Assembly: GCA_040905265.1 (NCBI GenBank)
Contig: JBBDRW010000005.1
Location: 1-63,332, forward strand
Source of the DNA: JBBDRW01 sp040905265
GTDB taxonomy: Bacteria; Bacteroidota; Rhodothermia; Balneolales; Balneolaceae
Length of the DNA stretch: 63,332 nucleotides
Reading direction: 5' to 3'
This document shows positions 16,671 to 24,923 of the stretch, piece after piece (positions within the stretch are counted from its first letter, which is position 1; every line of letters starts with the position of its first letter). The translations under genes were made by a program, and so were the position numbers. The notes below the pieces were generated by a model. That model ran no database searches, was not told where the DNA came from, and saw nothing but the letters and a program-made list of their open reading frames with translations.

Positions 16671-18404
16671 TTAAAAGTTGAAGGTAACACCTGCATAGAT
16701 CTGTAAGGGCCGTTCCGTATACCCTCTCCAGACTTCATATTCCTGATTCAGCAAATTTTCAATTTTACTGTACACGCCAATCTGATCCCGTATACGGAGT
16801 TCCACCCGTGTTCCTGCGTGAATGAATGCATCCAGGTCTGAACCTGATGAACTGACCCGGGGCCCGACAAAATCTCCCCAAACTTCAAACTGCAACTGAC
16901 GGACAGGCCGAACCGAAATACCGCCCCGAAGCCCGATCTCCTCTTCATATGGAATTCTCTCTCCGGATGTCAACTCCGGATTCTGCCAATACCCTTCCGC
17001 ATCCAGCCAGAGTACATCCGGAAGCAGGTCAATGCCAAGCCCCGCCGAAACCCTGAATATATTCGCATCACTGAATTGAATATCATAATACTCATATGGA
17101 TCCATGCCTCCAATATCCGGAACACCTTCCTCCGTCAAGCGCCTGGCATACCAGGGATAATTTATACTGTGTTGATAGGAGACATCTCCACGAATCTGAT
17201 TTCCCCGAAAGAATTCGAGTACCAGGCCGGTGCTTCCCTTCCAGTGGAAACTGTGCTCCAACAGTTGGTCTGGATTTAAAAAAACGTTTTCTCTGTAGTA
17301 TGCATCCCTGTCCGTATAGTCAGGCAGTCCGGTGAGAGATCCGTAGACGGTTAACTGGTCCGCCAGGTAGTGTTCAGCCCTGACCTCGGGCGCAACATAG
17401 AACCGGGAGCTTGTTACTGCATCACTGACGTGATAGAGGCCGAGTGTTGCGTTGATTTTCGTCTGGTACCTGATCAACTGTTCATAACTCCCTTTGAGTC
17501 CGGCCAGATGCCAGTTGTACGAATCACCGGCAAGCTGATATCCTCCCGCCCGCAGGTCAACACCGCCGCCGATGGTTTCGTGAAGCCTCTCTCCAGCCCA
17601 GGTACGGTTCAGATCCACCGCAGCTCTCCAGTCAGAAAGCTCCGATGAGCGTTCCGGTGACTCTCGCCCATCCAGCTCAAAACGGTTATACGCACCGTTC
17701 AGCCCAATATTCCACTGCTCAATAGTGTTTGAAACTTGTTGCAGCCGCATTCCGCCCTGAAATCCGGTATGGCTGTTCCTGGCAGCTTCTCCCTCCCCCT
17801 GCAGAAATGGATGGAGTTCAAACATATGGTTAAAGGACTCCCGCACTCCGGCTTCAATACCCAGCACTGTGGCAGTTCCTACCTTTCCCCGATACCGTGT
17901 CGTCAAATCCAGATCACGGAACGAGCTGGCCTGATCCAGGTGGCCATCCGTCGAGTTCCAGTTCAGACCTCCCGAGATCCAGTGGCCATCCGAGATCTCC
18001 CGGTTCAAAATAAACTCCGCTTCCGGAGAGAGGTAGCTTCCAAACCCAACCCTTCCAAAAAAGTTGTGTGGCGGCGGGTACAACGGAGTGTTGTAATCGG
18101 GCGCCTCGGGCCGGCTGATCTCACCGACAGGAAGCTGCGCCATTGTCTCTTCATAACTTTCAATAAACGGCATCCGATTCGGATCTACCTGGTGAACCCG
18201 GGCACGGGGGTTAAAACCGAGAATCGGCTGCCTTCGAAGGCCTGGAAATCTCGCCTGGTACTGAGTCCGAATCTCAATGTCCTGTGGATCGATATCCGGC
18301 AGCAGAGACCCGTCCTCTTGTTGGCCCTCCTGGGCAGACACAGATCCTGCAAGCACAACAGTCCAAATGATAAAAAAAAGGGTGGCTGTAAGACAGCGGG
18401 ACAT
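16671..18404 (-). CDS. TonB-dependent-receptor-like outer-membrane beta-barrel without a plug domain
   Basis: 577 residues from the ATG at 18404, chosen because it begins a good signal peptide (MSRC, hydrophobic core, VSAQ). The upstream TTG at 18434 adds only ten residues. The mature protein starts with a Pro-rich stretch (LLPDIDPQDIEIRTQY, then RRQPILGFNPRA), then alternating amphipathic strands. The ending SKIENLLNQEYEVWRGY...VTFNF is exactly the last strands of TonB-dependent receptors, with the terminal aromatic for BAM. No plug domain (about 130 residues with GxxRxxRP-type motifs) is seen. It heads the six-gene operon with HU-like, HU-SPOR, ExbB, ExbD and TonB. Ligand and even transport role are unknown. 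Confidence 0.75.
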   Translation of the reverse strand: MSRCLTATLFFIIWTVVLAGSVSAQEGQQEDGSLLPDIDPQDIEIRTQYQARFPGLRRQPILGFNPRARVHQVDPNRMPFIESYEETMAQLPVGEISRPEAPDYNTPLYPPPHNFFGRVGFGSYLSPEAEFILNREISDGHWISGGLNWNSTDGHLDQASSFRDLDLTTRYRGKVGTATVLGIEAGVRESFNHMFELHPFLQGEGEAARNSHTGFQGGMRLQQVSNTIEQWNIGLNGAYNRFELDGRESPERSSELSDWRAAVDLNRTWAGERLHETIGGGVDLRAGGYQLAGDSYNWHLAGLKGSYEQLIRYQTKINATLGLYHVSDAVTSSRFYVAPEVRAEHYLADQLTVYGSLTGLPDYTDRDAYYRENVFLNPDQLLEHSFHWKGSTGLVLEFFRGNQIRGDVSYQHSINYPWYARRLTEEGVPDIGGMDPYEYYDIQFSDANIFRVSAGLGIDLLPDVLWLDAEGYWQNPELTSGERIPYEEEIGLRGGISVRPVRQLQFEVWGDFVGPRVSSSGSDLDAFIHAGTRVELRIRDQIGVYSKIENLLNQEYEVWRGYTERPLQIYAGVTFNF

Positions 18405-18578
18405 TGGTGGCGGTTTGTAGATGTTATAAGTCAATGGAATGTATGAAATTTTACGAATCTATTGAACGCATCCGATCAGTTTCTTCAGACATTTCCACCT
18501 GATACCGGTTCACGATTCAGCGATTTCCCTGAAAACGAACAATGTGATACCTGGAGTATTTGACTGTACCTGTTCTTT

Positions 18579-19586
18579 TTACTTTTCAACAGAGTGCGTC
18601 AATGTATAGTATTTGTCGAACCAGAGTGTTCCGCCTCCGATTAAAAAAGCGAATAGCAGCATCGCAGCATGGGTAACAGTGGCATAGGTCAGCGCCGGTA
18701 CCAGAGGAACCGAATAGAGTACCCACAGGGTTTGCTGTACAAACAGGTGGTAGGCTCCCAGCCCTCCGGGAACCGGCATGGTCATACCGGCCGCCGATAC
18801 AACGGTTACGATTACTGCCTCTGAAAGTCCGAGGTCATAGAGAATGTGAAGATCAAGCATCCAGAGAGGAAACCATGCCATGGCCGCATACCCGATCCAG
18901 ATACCGAGAGTATAGACCAGAAAGAGCGGCCAGCTTTTTATATCCCGGATAGCGATAAGGCCATTCCAGAATAGTTTGCCGTTTTCATAGATTTTGATCA
19001 GCCACGGGTGCGGCTCCTCCTGTTTGTGAACGGCATGGACCAGCCATCTGTAACCCAGCCAGACGATAGCAAAAAAGGAAATAAGCAGGGCGGGCAACAG
19101 AACAAAGGCGTAGGTGGCCCACTCGTCCGTCCCGAAAATTGTATCCAGCAACTGCCCGTCCCGGATCAGGTATAGCATAATAAAGAGCAGAAACGCGATC
19201 AGACAGAGAACATCCAGGATCCGTTCCAGAACAATTGTCCCGAGCAGTTTTCCGGTAGTAATTCCCGATTTCCGGGCCACATAGACCGGCCTTGCAACTT
19301 CACCCAGTCTCGGAAAGACATAGTTGAGCATATAGCCGGTCATCACTCCGGCAAAGAGAGTTGAGCGGGGAGGGACCACTCCGTCTCTTCCCAAAAAGAG
19401 CCTCCATCTCTCCGCCCGGAGATAGTGGCTTGCCAGAGTTGCAAACGCCAGGGGGAGAATCCAGTGGTACCTGATATCCCGAATCTGATCCATCAGTTCG
19501 GTGACGTTGATATCCCGGAATGCAAGCCAGAAAAAGAGGAGGGCAACAAGAAGGGAGAGAATGATTTTTCCGGTTCGGCTGCTCAT
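18579..19586 (-). CDS. UPF0104/AglD-like flippase-domain membrane protein (LPG synthase TM family)
   Basis: 335 residues with about eight TM helices. Typical family motifs are seen: LRAERWRLFLG near 51-61, MTGYMLNYVFPRLGEVARPVYVARKSG (about 81-107), and VSAAGMTMPVPGGLGAYHLFVQ (about 255-276). This is the lysylphosphatidylglycerol-synthase transmembrane region family without the soluble synthetase domain. Stand-alone members are linked to lipid or polyprenyl-glycan translocation, but their substrates are mostly unknown. It starts 3 bp after lolA, so it belongs to the comB-ftsK-lolA transcript. Confidence 0.85.
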   Translation of the reverse strand: MSSRTGKIILSLLVALLFFWLAFRDINVTELMDQIRDIRYHWILPLAFATLASHYLRAERWRLFLGRDGVVPPRSTLFAGVMTGYMLNYVFPRLGEVARPVYVARKSGITTGKLLGTIVLERILDVLCLIAFLLFIMLYLIRDGQLLDTIFGTDEWATYAFVLLPALLISFFAIVWLGYRWLVHAVHKQEEPHPWLIKIYENGKLFWNGLIAIRDIKSWPLFLVYTLGIWIGYAAMAWFPLWMLDLHILYDLGLSEAVIVTVVSAAGMTMPVPGGLGAYHLFVQQTLWVLYSVPLVPALTYATVTHAAMLLFAFLIGGGTLWFDKYYTLTHSVEK

Positions 19587-19589
19587 AGA

Positions 19590-20234
19590 TCAGTGCCGAA
19601 GGTCAATCCGTTCAGCATTTTCCGGAACATCAATTTCAAACAGAGACGGGTCGAAGTCTCTGAAAGCCCCCTCCCGGAACCGGGTCGTCAACCGGTTGTC
19701 CGCCTGATCCACAGCTTCAATCACTTCAGGAATACCATTTCCATTCAAACGGATCTGAACACGGTCAAAAATAACAAACGGATCATCGCTCTCCAGGGTT
19801 ACCCGGGTGTTACCCGAATTGGAGTTCTCCTCTATAGAGTACGATTCATCTACTCCCTGAAGCATTCTGGACGGGGCAAAATCATCCTCCTCCTCAATGT
19901 ACTCGCTGATCAGAAGCCGGTTTCTTATCTGGTCATAGACACGTGAAACATCCCCGTCCACAACCATCACCTGATCCTCGCTCTGGACCCGATAGGTCCC
20001 TTTCGCGATCCAGATCGATCCACCCGCTTCGGTCACTTCTCCTGTATAGCCATCCAGGTACTCATGCTCAAACTCAGCAACAAAAATCTCCCCCTCTTCA
20101 AACCGTTCTTTTAGCTGATCAAAGACTGGTGTTTGCGAATCTGAAGATAGAGTAAACCCGAAAAGCAGGGATCCTGCCAGCCATACAATATTAAAGTTCA
20201 AGCTCATCCAGTATCTCCTGAAGTTTTTCTTCAT
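19590..20234 (-). CDS. lolA: LolA-like outer-membrane lipoprotein carrier
   Basis: 214 residues with a signal peptide and the LolA fold: FVAEFEHEYLDGYTGEVTEAGGSIWIAKGTYRVQ (two adjacent strands of the half-barrel, about 51-84), then RLLISEYIEEEDDFAPSRML. The C-terminus pairs RLTTRFREGAFRDFDPSLFEIDVP, close to the family pattern for the final strands. I keep the ATG at 20234 because its KKNFRR n-region suits a signal peptide. The ATG at 20207 would leave an uncharged N-terminus. This start overlaps ftsK by 44 bp. LolA shuttles lipoproteins through the periplasm. The coupling of ftsK with lolA recurs in many proteobacteria as well. Confidence 0.85.
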   Translation of the reverse strand: MKKNFRRYWMSLNFNIVWLAGSLLFGFTLSSDSQTPVFDQLKERFEEGEIFVAEFEHEYLDGYTGEVTEAGGSIWIAKGTYRVQSEDQVMVVDGDVSRVYDQIRNRLLISEYIEEEDDFAPSRMLQGVDESYSIEENSNSGNTRVTLESDDPFVIFDRVQIRLNGNGIPEVIEAVDQADNRLTTRFREGAFRDFDPSLFEIDVPENAERIDLRH

Positions 20235-22671
20235 CGTCTATCAATACATTCCGGGCTGTACTCCCCTGGTATGGCCCCACAATTCCGGCGTTAAAGAGTT
20301 GGTCGATGATCCGCCCGGCCCGGTTGTAGCCGATCTTCAATTTGCGCTGAAGCAGGGAAACCGACCCCTGCTGATGTAGCATGACCACTTTCGCGGCAGT
20401 TTCAAATAGTTCGTCGATGTCGTCCAGCGGATCGGGCACACCATCCTCGGTCTCGCTCTCCACCATCGGTAGCTTGAATGGATGTTTATAACCGGTCTGC
20501 TGGCCGATATAGGAGGTGATCTTCTCTACCTCTTCCGTGGATACAAACGCATTCTGAATCCGGGTCATTCCGCCGCCGTTTGTATAGAGCATATCTCCGC
20601 GCCCCACCAGCTGGTCCGCCCCGCCCACGTCAAGAATGGTTCTGGAATCCACTTTGGATGCAACCTGGTAGGCAATTCGCGCCGGAAAGTTCGCTTTGAT
20701 CGTGCCCGTAATCACATTCACGGAGGGGCGCTGGGTTGCCACTACCAGATGGAGTCCGACGGCTCGTGCAAGCTGTGCCAGGCGTGCAATCGGCTCTTCA
20801 ATCTGTTTCCCCGCAGTCATCATCAGGTCAGCCAGCTCATCGATAACAACCACAATATAGGGGAGGTGCCGGTGCCCCAGCTCTTCATCAAGCCCACCTT
20901 CGTCAAACCGGTCATTATACGATTTGATGTCCCGTACCATCGCCATTTTCAACAACTCATACCGCTCATCCATCTCCATACAGGCACTCTGAAGTGTCTC
21001 CAGTGCCTTTGTCGTATCCGTTACAATCGGCTCCTCCGCACCGGGGAGTACTGCCAGAAAATGGTTCTGTATATTCCGGTACAGGGAGAGCTCTATCTTT
21101 TTGGGGTCGATCATAACAAATTTCAGATCATCCGGATGGCATTTGTAGAGCAGACACGTGATAATGGTATTGATCCCTACAGTCTTTCCCGATCCGGTTG
21201 CACCTGCGATCAACAGGTGAGGCATCCGGGTCAGGTCAATCATGAAAACCTCATTCTCGATCGTCTTTCCAAATGCAATGGGAAGGTCGTACTCTGTCTC
21301 AACAAATTTTCGTGTGTTGATGAGTGATTTAATATAGACCATCTCCCGGGACCGGTTCGGCACTTCGATCCCTACAGCGGATCGTCCGGGTATAGGGGCA
21401 ATGATACGCAACCCATGAGCGGCCGTAGCCATTTTCAGGTCGTTGGCGTAGCTCTCGATCTTGCTGATCTTGACATCCGGTGCAGGCTCCAGTTCATAGA
21501 GGGTAACTGTCGGGCCGACAATTGCGTTGATACCCAAAATTTCAATTTTGTGCCTCTTCAGCTTATCGAGGATGATCCGCTTGTTCTCCTTGATCTCCTC
21601 CAAATCCACCTCATTTCCATCATTGGGAGGTGTATCCAGCAGATCAAGAGTTGGAAATTTGTATTTGATGACCGGGATCTCTTTCGCCTTGTCCTTGTTC
21701 AGGCGATCCAGCTCCTTATCTTCTGCCTCCTCATCCCCCTCTCCGATAAAGACCGAAAACTCCTCATCATCATCGTTTTCAGGCTCTTCCTTCTTCTCAA
21801 GAATTGCCCGCGGACGCTGATCAAGACTCTTGATCTCACTTTGTTGCTGCTCTTTCCGTTTCCGTTCTTCCTCCTCAGACCGTTCCAGAAGCTCATCAAT
21901 GGAGGCTCCCCGCCTGTTATCCCGGTCCGGCGTACTGCCAGAGCCCTCCTGATCAGGTGCAGGCCGGCCCGCTTTCGGGGAACGATCCTCTCCTCCGGAT
22001 TGGCTCTGCGCCAACTCGTCAGACTTCTTTGCATTTCGTTTCTCTTTTCTCTCTGCCATGCGATCCCGCCAGCTCTCCATACTCCCTTTCACCGCATCCA
22101 CAGTTTTTTGAAGATCCCGGTCAAGCAGGATCAATAGGGTAACCAGAGAGAGTACCACCAGAATGACGACCGATCCGAATCCAGTGATATTTTGCAAAAT
22201 ATGGGCTATAGCCACCCCTGAATATCCACTCCAGACCGAGGAATACCAGTCAAACTCCAGATAGAACCAACCGAAAAGTGCAGAGAAGAGCACCATACTC
22301 CAGATTCCGTAGGTAGCAGGCCAGATCAACTGTTTGAGATCCTTCTCCCGGAATACGAACCATCCCAGCAGACCGGTCAGGATGGGGAGTATTACACTCA
22401 TATACCCGAACATAACGTCTACAAACATGTACGATACCATCGCCCCGACAGGGCCCAGATAGTTGCTCACCTGTTGTGCAGGACTCTGTTCCAGAGAAAA
22501 TATACTCCCCGAAGGAATAGACCTGACGATTGCATAATCGGCTGCACTATAGGAGAGGATGCTCAACAGGAGCAGCCCTGCGATCAGCATAATCAGGATC
22601 CCGGCAATTTCAGCTTTCCGGGTGGGAGTAAGTCCGCCGGGAAAACGGCTATTTGTACGTTTTTTCGACAT
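20191..22671 (-). CDS. ftsK: DNA translocase FtsK/SpoIIIE
   Basis: 826 residues from the ATG at 22671 (MSKKRTNSRF). Four to five N-terminal TM helices fall in about 15-185. An acidic, charged linker covers about 185-340. The alpha/beta motor domain includes Walker A GATGSGKT at about 490-497, Walker B VVVIDELADLMM, and a gamma winged-helix DNA-reader at the end (VSLLQRKLKIGYNRAGRIIDQL). It pumps chromosomes through the closing septum and activates XerCD at dif. An upstream in-frame start at 22713 is inside comB and unneeded. The gene overlaps comB by 23 bp and lolA by up to 44 bp, which shows tight operon packing. Confidence 0.96.
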   Translation of the reverse strand: MSKKRTNSRFPGGLTPTRKAEIAGILIMLIAGLLLLSILSYSAADYAIVRSIPSGSIFSLEQSPAQQVSNYLGPVGAMVSYMFVDVMFGYMSVILPILTGLLGWFVFREKDLKQLIWPATYGIWSMVLFSALFGWFYLEFDWYSSVWSGYSGVAIAHILQNITGFGSVVILVVLSLVTLLILLDRDLQKTVDAVKGSMESWRDRMAERKEKRNAKKSDELAQSQSGGEDRSPKAGRPAPDQEGSGSTPDRDNRRGASIDELLERSEEEERKRKEQQQSEIKSLDQRPRAILEKKEEPENDDDEEFSVFIGEGDEEAEDKELDRLNKDKAKEIPVIKYKFPTLDLLDTPPNDGNEVDLEEIKENKRIILDKLKRHKIEILGINAIVGPTVTLYELEPAPDVKISKIESYANDLKMATAAHGLRIIAPIPGRSAVGIEVPNRSREMVYIKSLINTRKFVETEYDLPIAFGKTIENEVFMIDLTRMPHLLIAGATGSGKTVGINTIITCLLYKCHPDDLKFVMIDPKKIELSLYRNIQNHFLAVLPGAEEPIVTDTTKALETLQSACMEMDERYELLKMAMVRDIKSYNDRFDEGGLDEELGHRHLPYIVVVIDELADLMMTAGKQIEEPIARLAQLARAVGLHLVVATQRPSVNVITGTIKANFPARIAYQVASKVDSRTILDVGGADQLVGRGDMLYTNGGGMTRIQNAFVSTEEVEKITSYIGQQTGYKHPFKLPMVESETEDGVPDPLDDIDELFETAAKVVMLHQQGSVSLLQRKLKIGYNRAGRIIDQLFNAGIVGPYQGSTARNVLIDDEEKLQEILDELEL

Positions 22672-23401
22672 ATTTATTGGTAATGATGCCTTCTTGTAAT
22701 ACAGGTAACACATCCGTCGTGTTTACCTGACAGCAATAGGAGATATCATCCGTCTCTGTAATCCCCTGCAGCCTGACTGCATGATTTGAATGAGAAATCG
22801 CAGATTCTAAATCATTGCCAAATTTTTCGTAAAGACCAAATGCAACTTTGGTCCCGTCCGTACTTTTGTTGCTAAGCTCACCATCTGTCAACCGGTAGAT
22901 AATATTACCGGCAAGCAACATGTCTTCCAGAGAGAGCCTGCCCCTCCATCCGGAACAGACAATGATGATCTCCCTGTCAGACTCCTGCAATCTTTGTACA
23001 ACTGCATCGAGGTTTAAAAATGCCGCGATATAGATCGTTTCGGCTGTCAGCGATTTCTTGATTGCCTTGGTCCCGTTGGTTGTATTCAGGATCAGGGTTT
23101 TACCACCAATTCGTTCCGGAGTGTATTCCAAGGGTGAATTTCCGAGATCATATCCCTCGATCTTAATACCATCTTTTTCCCCGCAAAGCAAGTAGTTATC
23201 TGAATCCACATTCTGTGAAATTTTACTCGCTTCACCCATATCTCCAACCGGAATCACGCCTTTTGCCCCATTGGCAATAGCCGTGACAATGGTGGAAGAG
23301 GCGCGCAGTACATCCGTTATTACGACAGTCTTCCCGCGCACCGCCTCTTCATGAAACGTTTGTACGGAAAAAAAGACATCCAGATTATTCATATTCAACA
23401 T
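22649..23401 (-). CDS. comB: 2-phosphosulfolactate phosphatase (ComB)
   Basis: 250 residues of the ComB family. Diagnostic segments are VVITDVLRASSTIVTAIANGA (about 25-45), LCGEKDGIKIEGYDLGNSPLEY (about 72-93), LILNTTNGTKAI (about 103-114), and the CSGWRGRLSLEDMLLAG segment. The enzyme hydrolyses 2-phosphosulfolactate to sulfolactate in a Mg-dependent reaction. It is known from coenzyme M synthesis but is widespread in bacteria. In this lineage a link to sulfonate or sulfonolipid metabolism is possible, but no ComA or ComC is seen here. It is co-transcribed with ftsK and follows gcvT by 57 bp. Confidence 0.9.
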   Translation of the reverse strand: MLNMNNLDVFFSVQTFHEEAVRGKTVVITDVLRASSTIVTAIANGAKGVIPVGDMGEASKISQNVDSDNYLLCGEKDGIKIEGYDLGNSPLEYTPERIGGKTLILNTTNGTKAIKKSLTAETIYIAAFLNLDAVVQRLQESDREIIIVCSGWRGRLSLEDMLLAGNIIYRLTDGELSNKSTDGTKVAFGLYEKFGNDLESAISHSNHAVRLQGITETDDISYCCQVNTTDVLPVLQEGIITNKYVEKTYK

Positions 23402-23458
23402 AGCTTATACTCCTGCAATAAAGACTTCTTCTGTTTTGGCCCCTTGCCCGGGGTACCC

Positions 23459-24553
23459 TTACTTGATAAATGGTGGTTTCGTGATCACAGCCGGAATTTG
23501 TCTGTTCCGTATCGAAAGCAATACCGATTGGCCCGGTGATGCATATTCAAGCGGAAGATACCCCATCCCTATACCTTTACTCAGTGTAATAGAGAGTGTT
23601 CCGCTGGTTACGATACCGATCCTGGACCTGTTACTGTTGAAGATTTCATACCCCGCTCTGGGTATTTGCCTCGGCTCTTCTGTTACAAACCCGGTCAAAA
23701 TTCTGGTTACACCCGATTCTTTCTGCTCAAGGAGAGCCCTTCTCCCTAAAAAATCTTCTTTCTCCGGCTTCACGATCCAATTCAGGCCCGCTTCAAACGG
23801 TGTCGTTTCATCCGTAATATCGTTCCCATAAAGAGGATACCCCATCTCCAGCCGGAGAGTATCCCGGGCGCCCAGGCCGGTTGGCTCCAGACCAAACTCT
23901 TCACCGGCCGAAAGGATTGTCTCCCAGATCCCTCCGGCATCTGCACGGTTATGATCAATATAGAGTTCATAGCCAGTCTCCCCGGTGTACCCGGTTCGGG
24001 AGATCAGGATGTCCGGCTCACCTGCCACGGTACCGGTCTCAAAATGGTAAAAGCGAATGCCGGCCAGGTTCCTGTCCGTAAGTTTCTGAAGGATTTCTGT
24101 AGATTTCGGACCCTGCAGTGCAAGGAGTGCCGTTGTGTCGGAAACATCCTCCAGTGTTGAATCGGCATTTTTTCGGCTGTCGATCCAATTGTAATCTTTT
24201 TCAATATTGGCTGCATTCACTACCAGCATGTACCGATTCTCTGAAAGCATATAGATCAGGAGATCGTCTACAATACCCCCACTCTCACGGCATAGTACCG
24301 TATATTGAGCCCGGCCGGGGTTTAGCAACGACGCATCATTTACACTCAGCGACTGGATCAGTTCGAGAGAACCAGGCCCTGAGAGTACGAATTCACCCAT
24401 GTGGGACACATCGAAAAGCCCTGCCCTGTTTCGCACAGCCTGGTGCTCCTGCTTGATTCCCTTATACTGGACCGGCATCTCGAATCCTGCAAAATCGACC
24501 ATCTTTGCCTGCAATTCGTGATGATATCTGGTAAACGGGGTCGATTTAGACAT
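23459..24553 (-). CDS. gcvT: Glycine cleavage system T protein (aminomethyltransferase)
   Basis: 364 residues, the standard length. Characteristic GcvT segments are MVDFAGFEMPVQY, RAGLFDVSHMGEF and GGIVDDLLIYML, where the aspartate contacts tetrahydrofolate. The C-terminal beta-barrel has GLGARDTLRLEMGYPLYGND and ends with RNRQIPAVITKPPF. It transfers the aminomethyl group from lipoyl-H protein to tetrahydrofolate, releasing ammonia and 5,10-methylene-THF. GcvP and GcvH are not in the window. It is the likely first gene of the minus-strand comB-ftsK-lolA run. No glycine riboswitch is evident upstream. Confidence 0.95.
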   Translation of the reverse strand: MSKSTPFTRYHHELQAKMVDFAGFEMPVQYKGIKQEHQAVRNRAGLFDVSHMGEFVLSGPGSLELIQSLSVNDASLLNPGRAQYTVLCRESGGIVDDLLIYMLSENRYMLVVNAANIEKDYNWIDSRKNADSTLEDVSDTTALLALQGPKSTEILQKLTDRNLAGIRFYHFETGTVAGEPDILISRTGYTGETGYELYIDHNRADAGGIWETILSAGEEFGLEPTGLGARDTLRLEMGYPLYGNDITDETTPFEAGLNWIVKPEKEDFLGRRALLEQKESGVTRILTGFVTEEPRQIPRAGYEIFNSNRSRIGIVTSGTLSITLSKGIGMGYLPLEYASPGQSVLLSIRNRQIPAVITKPPFIK

Positions 24554-24613
24554 AGTCGGGGTTTATCATTTGTAAATAATGTCTTGTCCACCTTCTGCAT
24601 TCAATATTATTCC

Positions 24614-24652
24614 GGGAGGCTTTGCATCCGCCGGCTGGCGGACCGGCCTCAA
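24614..24652. repeat. Family 2-like GC-rich hairpin
   Basis: The sequence GGGAGGCTTTGCATCCGCC, with TCCGCC paired to GGCGGA around GGCT, then GGCCTC closing on GAGGC. It is a nested stem. Its outer part shares GGAGGCTTTG with hairpins at 31.0, 40.0 and 60.4 kb. It lies about 60 bp upstream of gcvT. Confidence 0.6.
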
Positions 24653-24683
24653 ACTTATCAAGGTAATCAAATTACAAATTTAT

Positions 24684-24730
24684 TTATCGCGAAAAGAATC
24701 TCGCCAAACCCCTATTTATGGTCGCGATAA
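24684..24730. promoter_or_regulatory. TCGCGATAA inverted repeat, possible operator
   Basis: A perfect 9-bp inverted repeat (24684-24692 and 24722-24730) with a 29-nt spacer in a divergent promoter region. The spacing from first to last base is 47 bp, which would suit two half-sites bound by an oligomeric regulator. It could also be a simple hairpin. No regulator gene adjoins it. Confidence 0.35.
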
Positions 24731-24740
24731 TTCAAGTGGG

Positions 24741-24862
24741 GGGTAGGGGATTGGAAGATATAAAGCATATAATACAGAGCAGCTCTTGATCAAAGAGAAC
24801 CTACTCCCTCTACCTATAACCTTGCTAACTCCTGCATTCCGTATCCCACATTCTAAATATAG
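24741..24862. repeat. Heptad palindromic repeat, family 1, copy D (degenerate)
   Basis: The centre CTCTTGATCAAAGAG (24783-24797) matches the TTGATCAA centre of copy B. To its right, units AACCTAC, TCCCTCT, AACCTTG, CTCCTGC and ATTCTAA keep the CT at positions 4-5, with one deletion. The left arm is largely decayed. The copy ends about 60 bp before mrp. Confidence 0.65.
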
Positions 24863-24923
24863 AATCGTCTGTATGAATTTGTATCTTTTAAGGAAAGCAT
24901 TGAAAATCAGTTGAACGTACTCT

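Larger units (their letters stand above)
24554..24923. other. Divergent intergenic region between gcvT and mrp
   Basis: 370 bp without a gene. It holds, in order: a GC-rich family 2-like hairpin (24614-24652), a 9-bp inverted repeat TTATCGCGA/TCGCGATAA (24684-24692 and 24722-24730), and a degenerate family 1 heptad repeat (about 24741-24862). The last 60 bp before mrp are AT-rich. Promoters for both divergent genes must lie here, but I cannot assign them with confidence. Confidence 0.7.

Noticed and set aside
20482..21327. 281-codon open frame opposite ftsK
   Set aside because: Antisense shadow. Rich in Cys/His/Arg, without a fold.
22500..22713. Longer FtsK start at 22713
   Set aside because: The extra residues lie inside comB and lack conservation. 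The ATG at 22671 gives a typical N-terminus.
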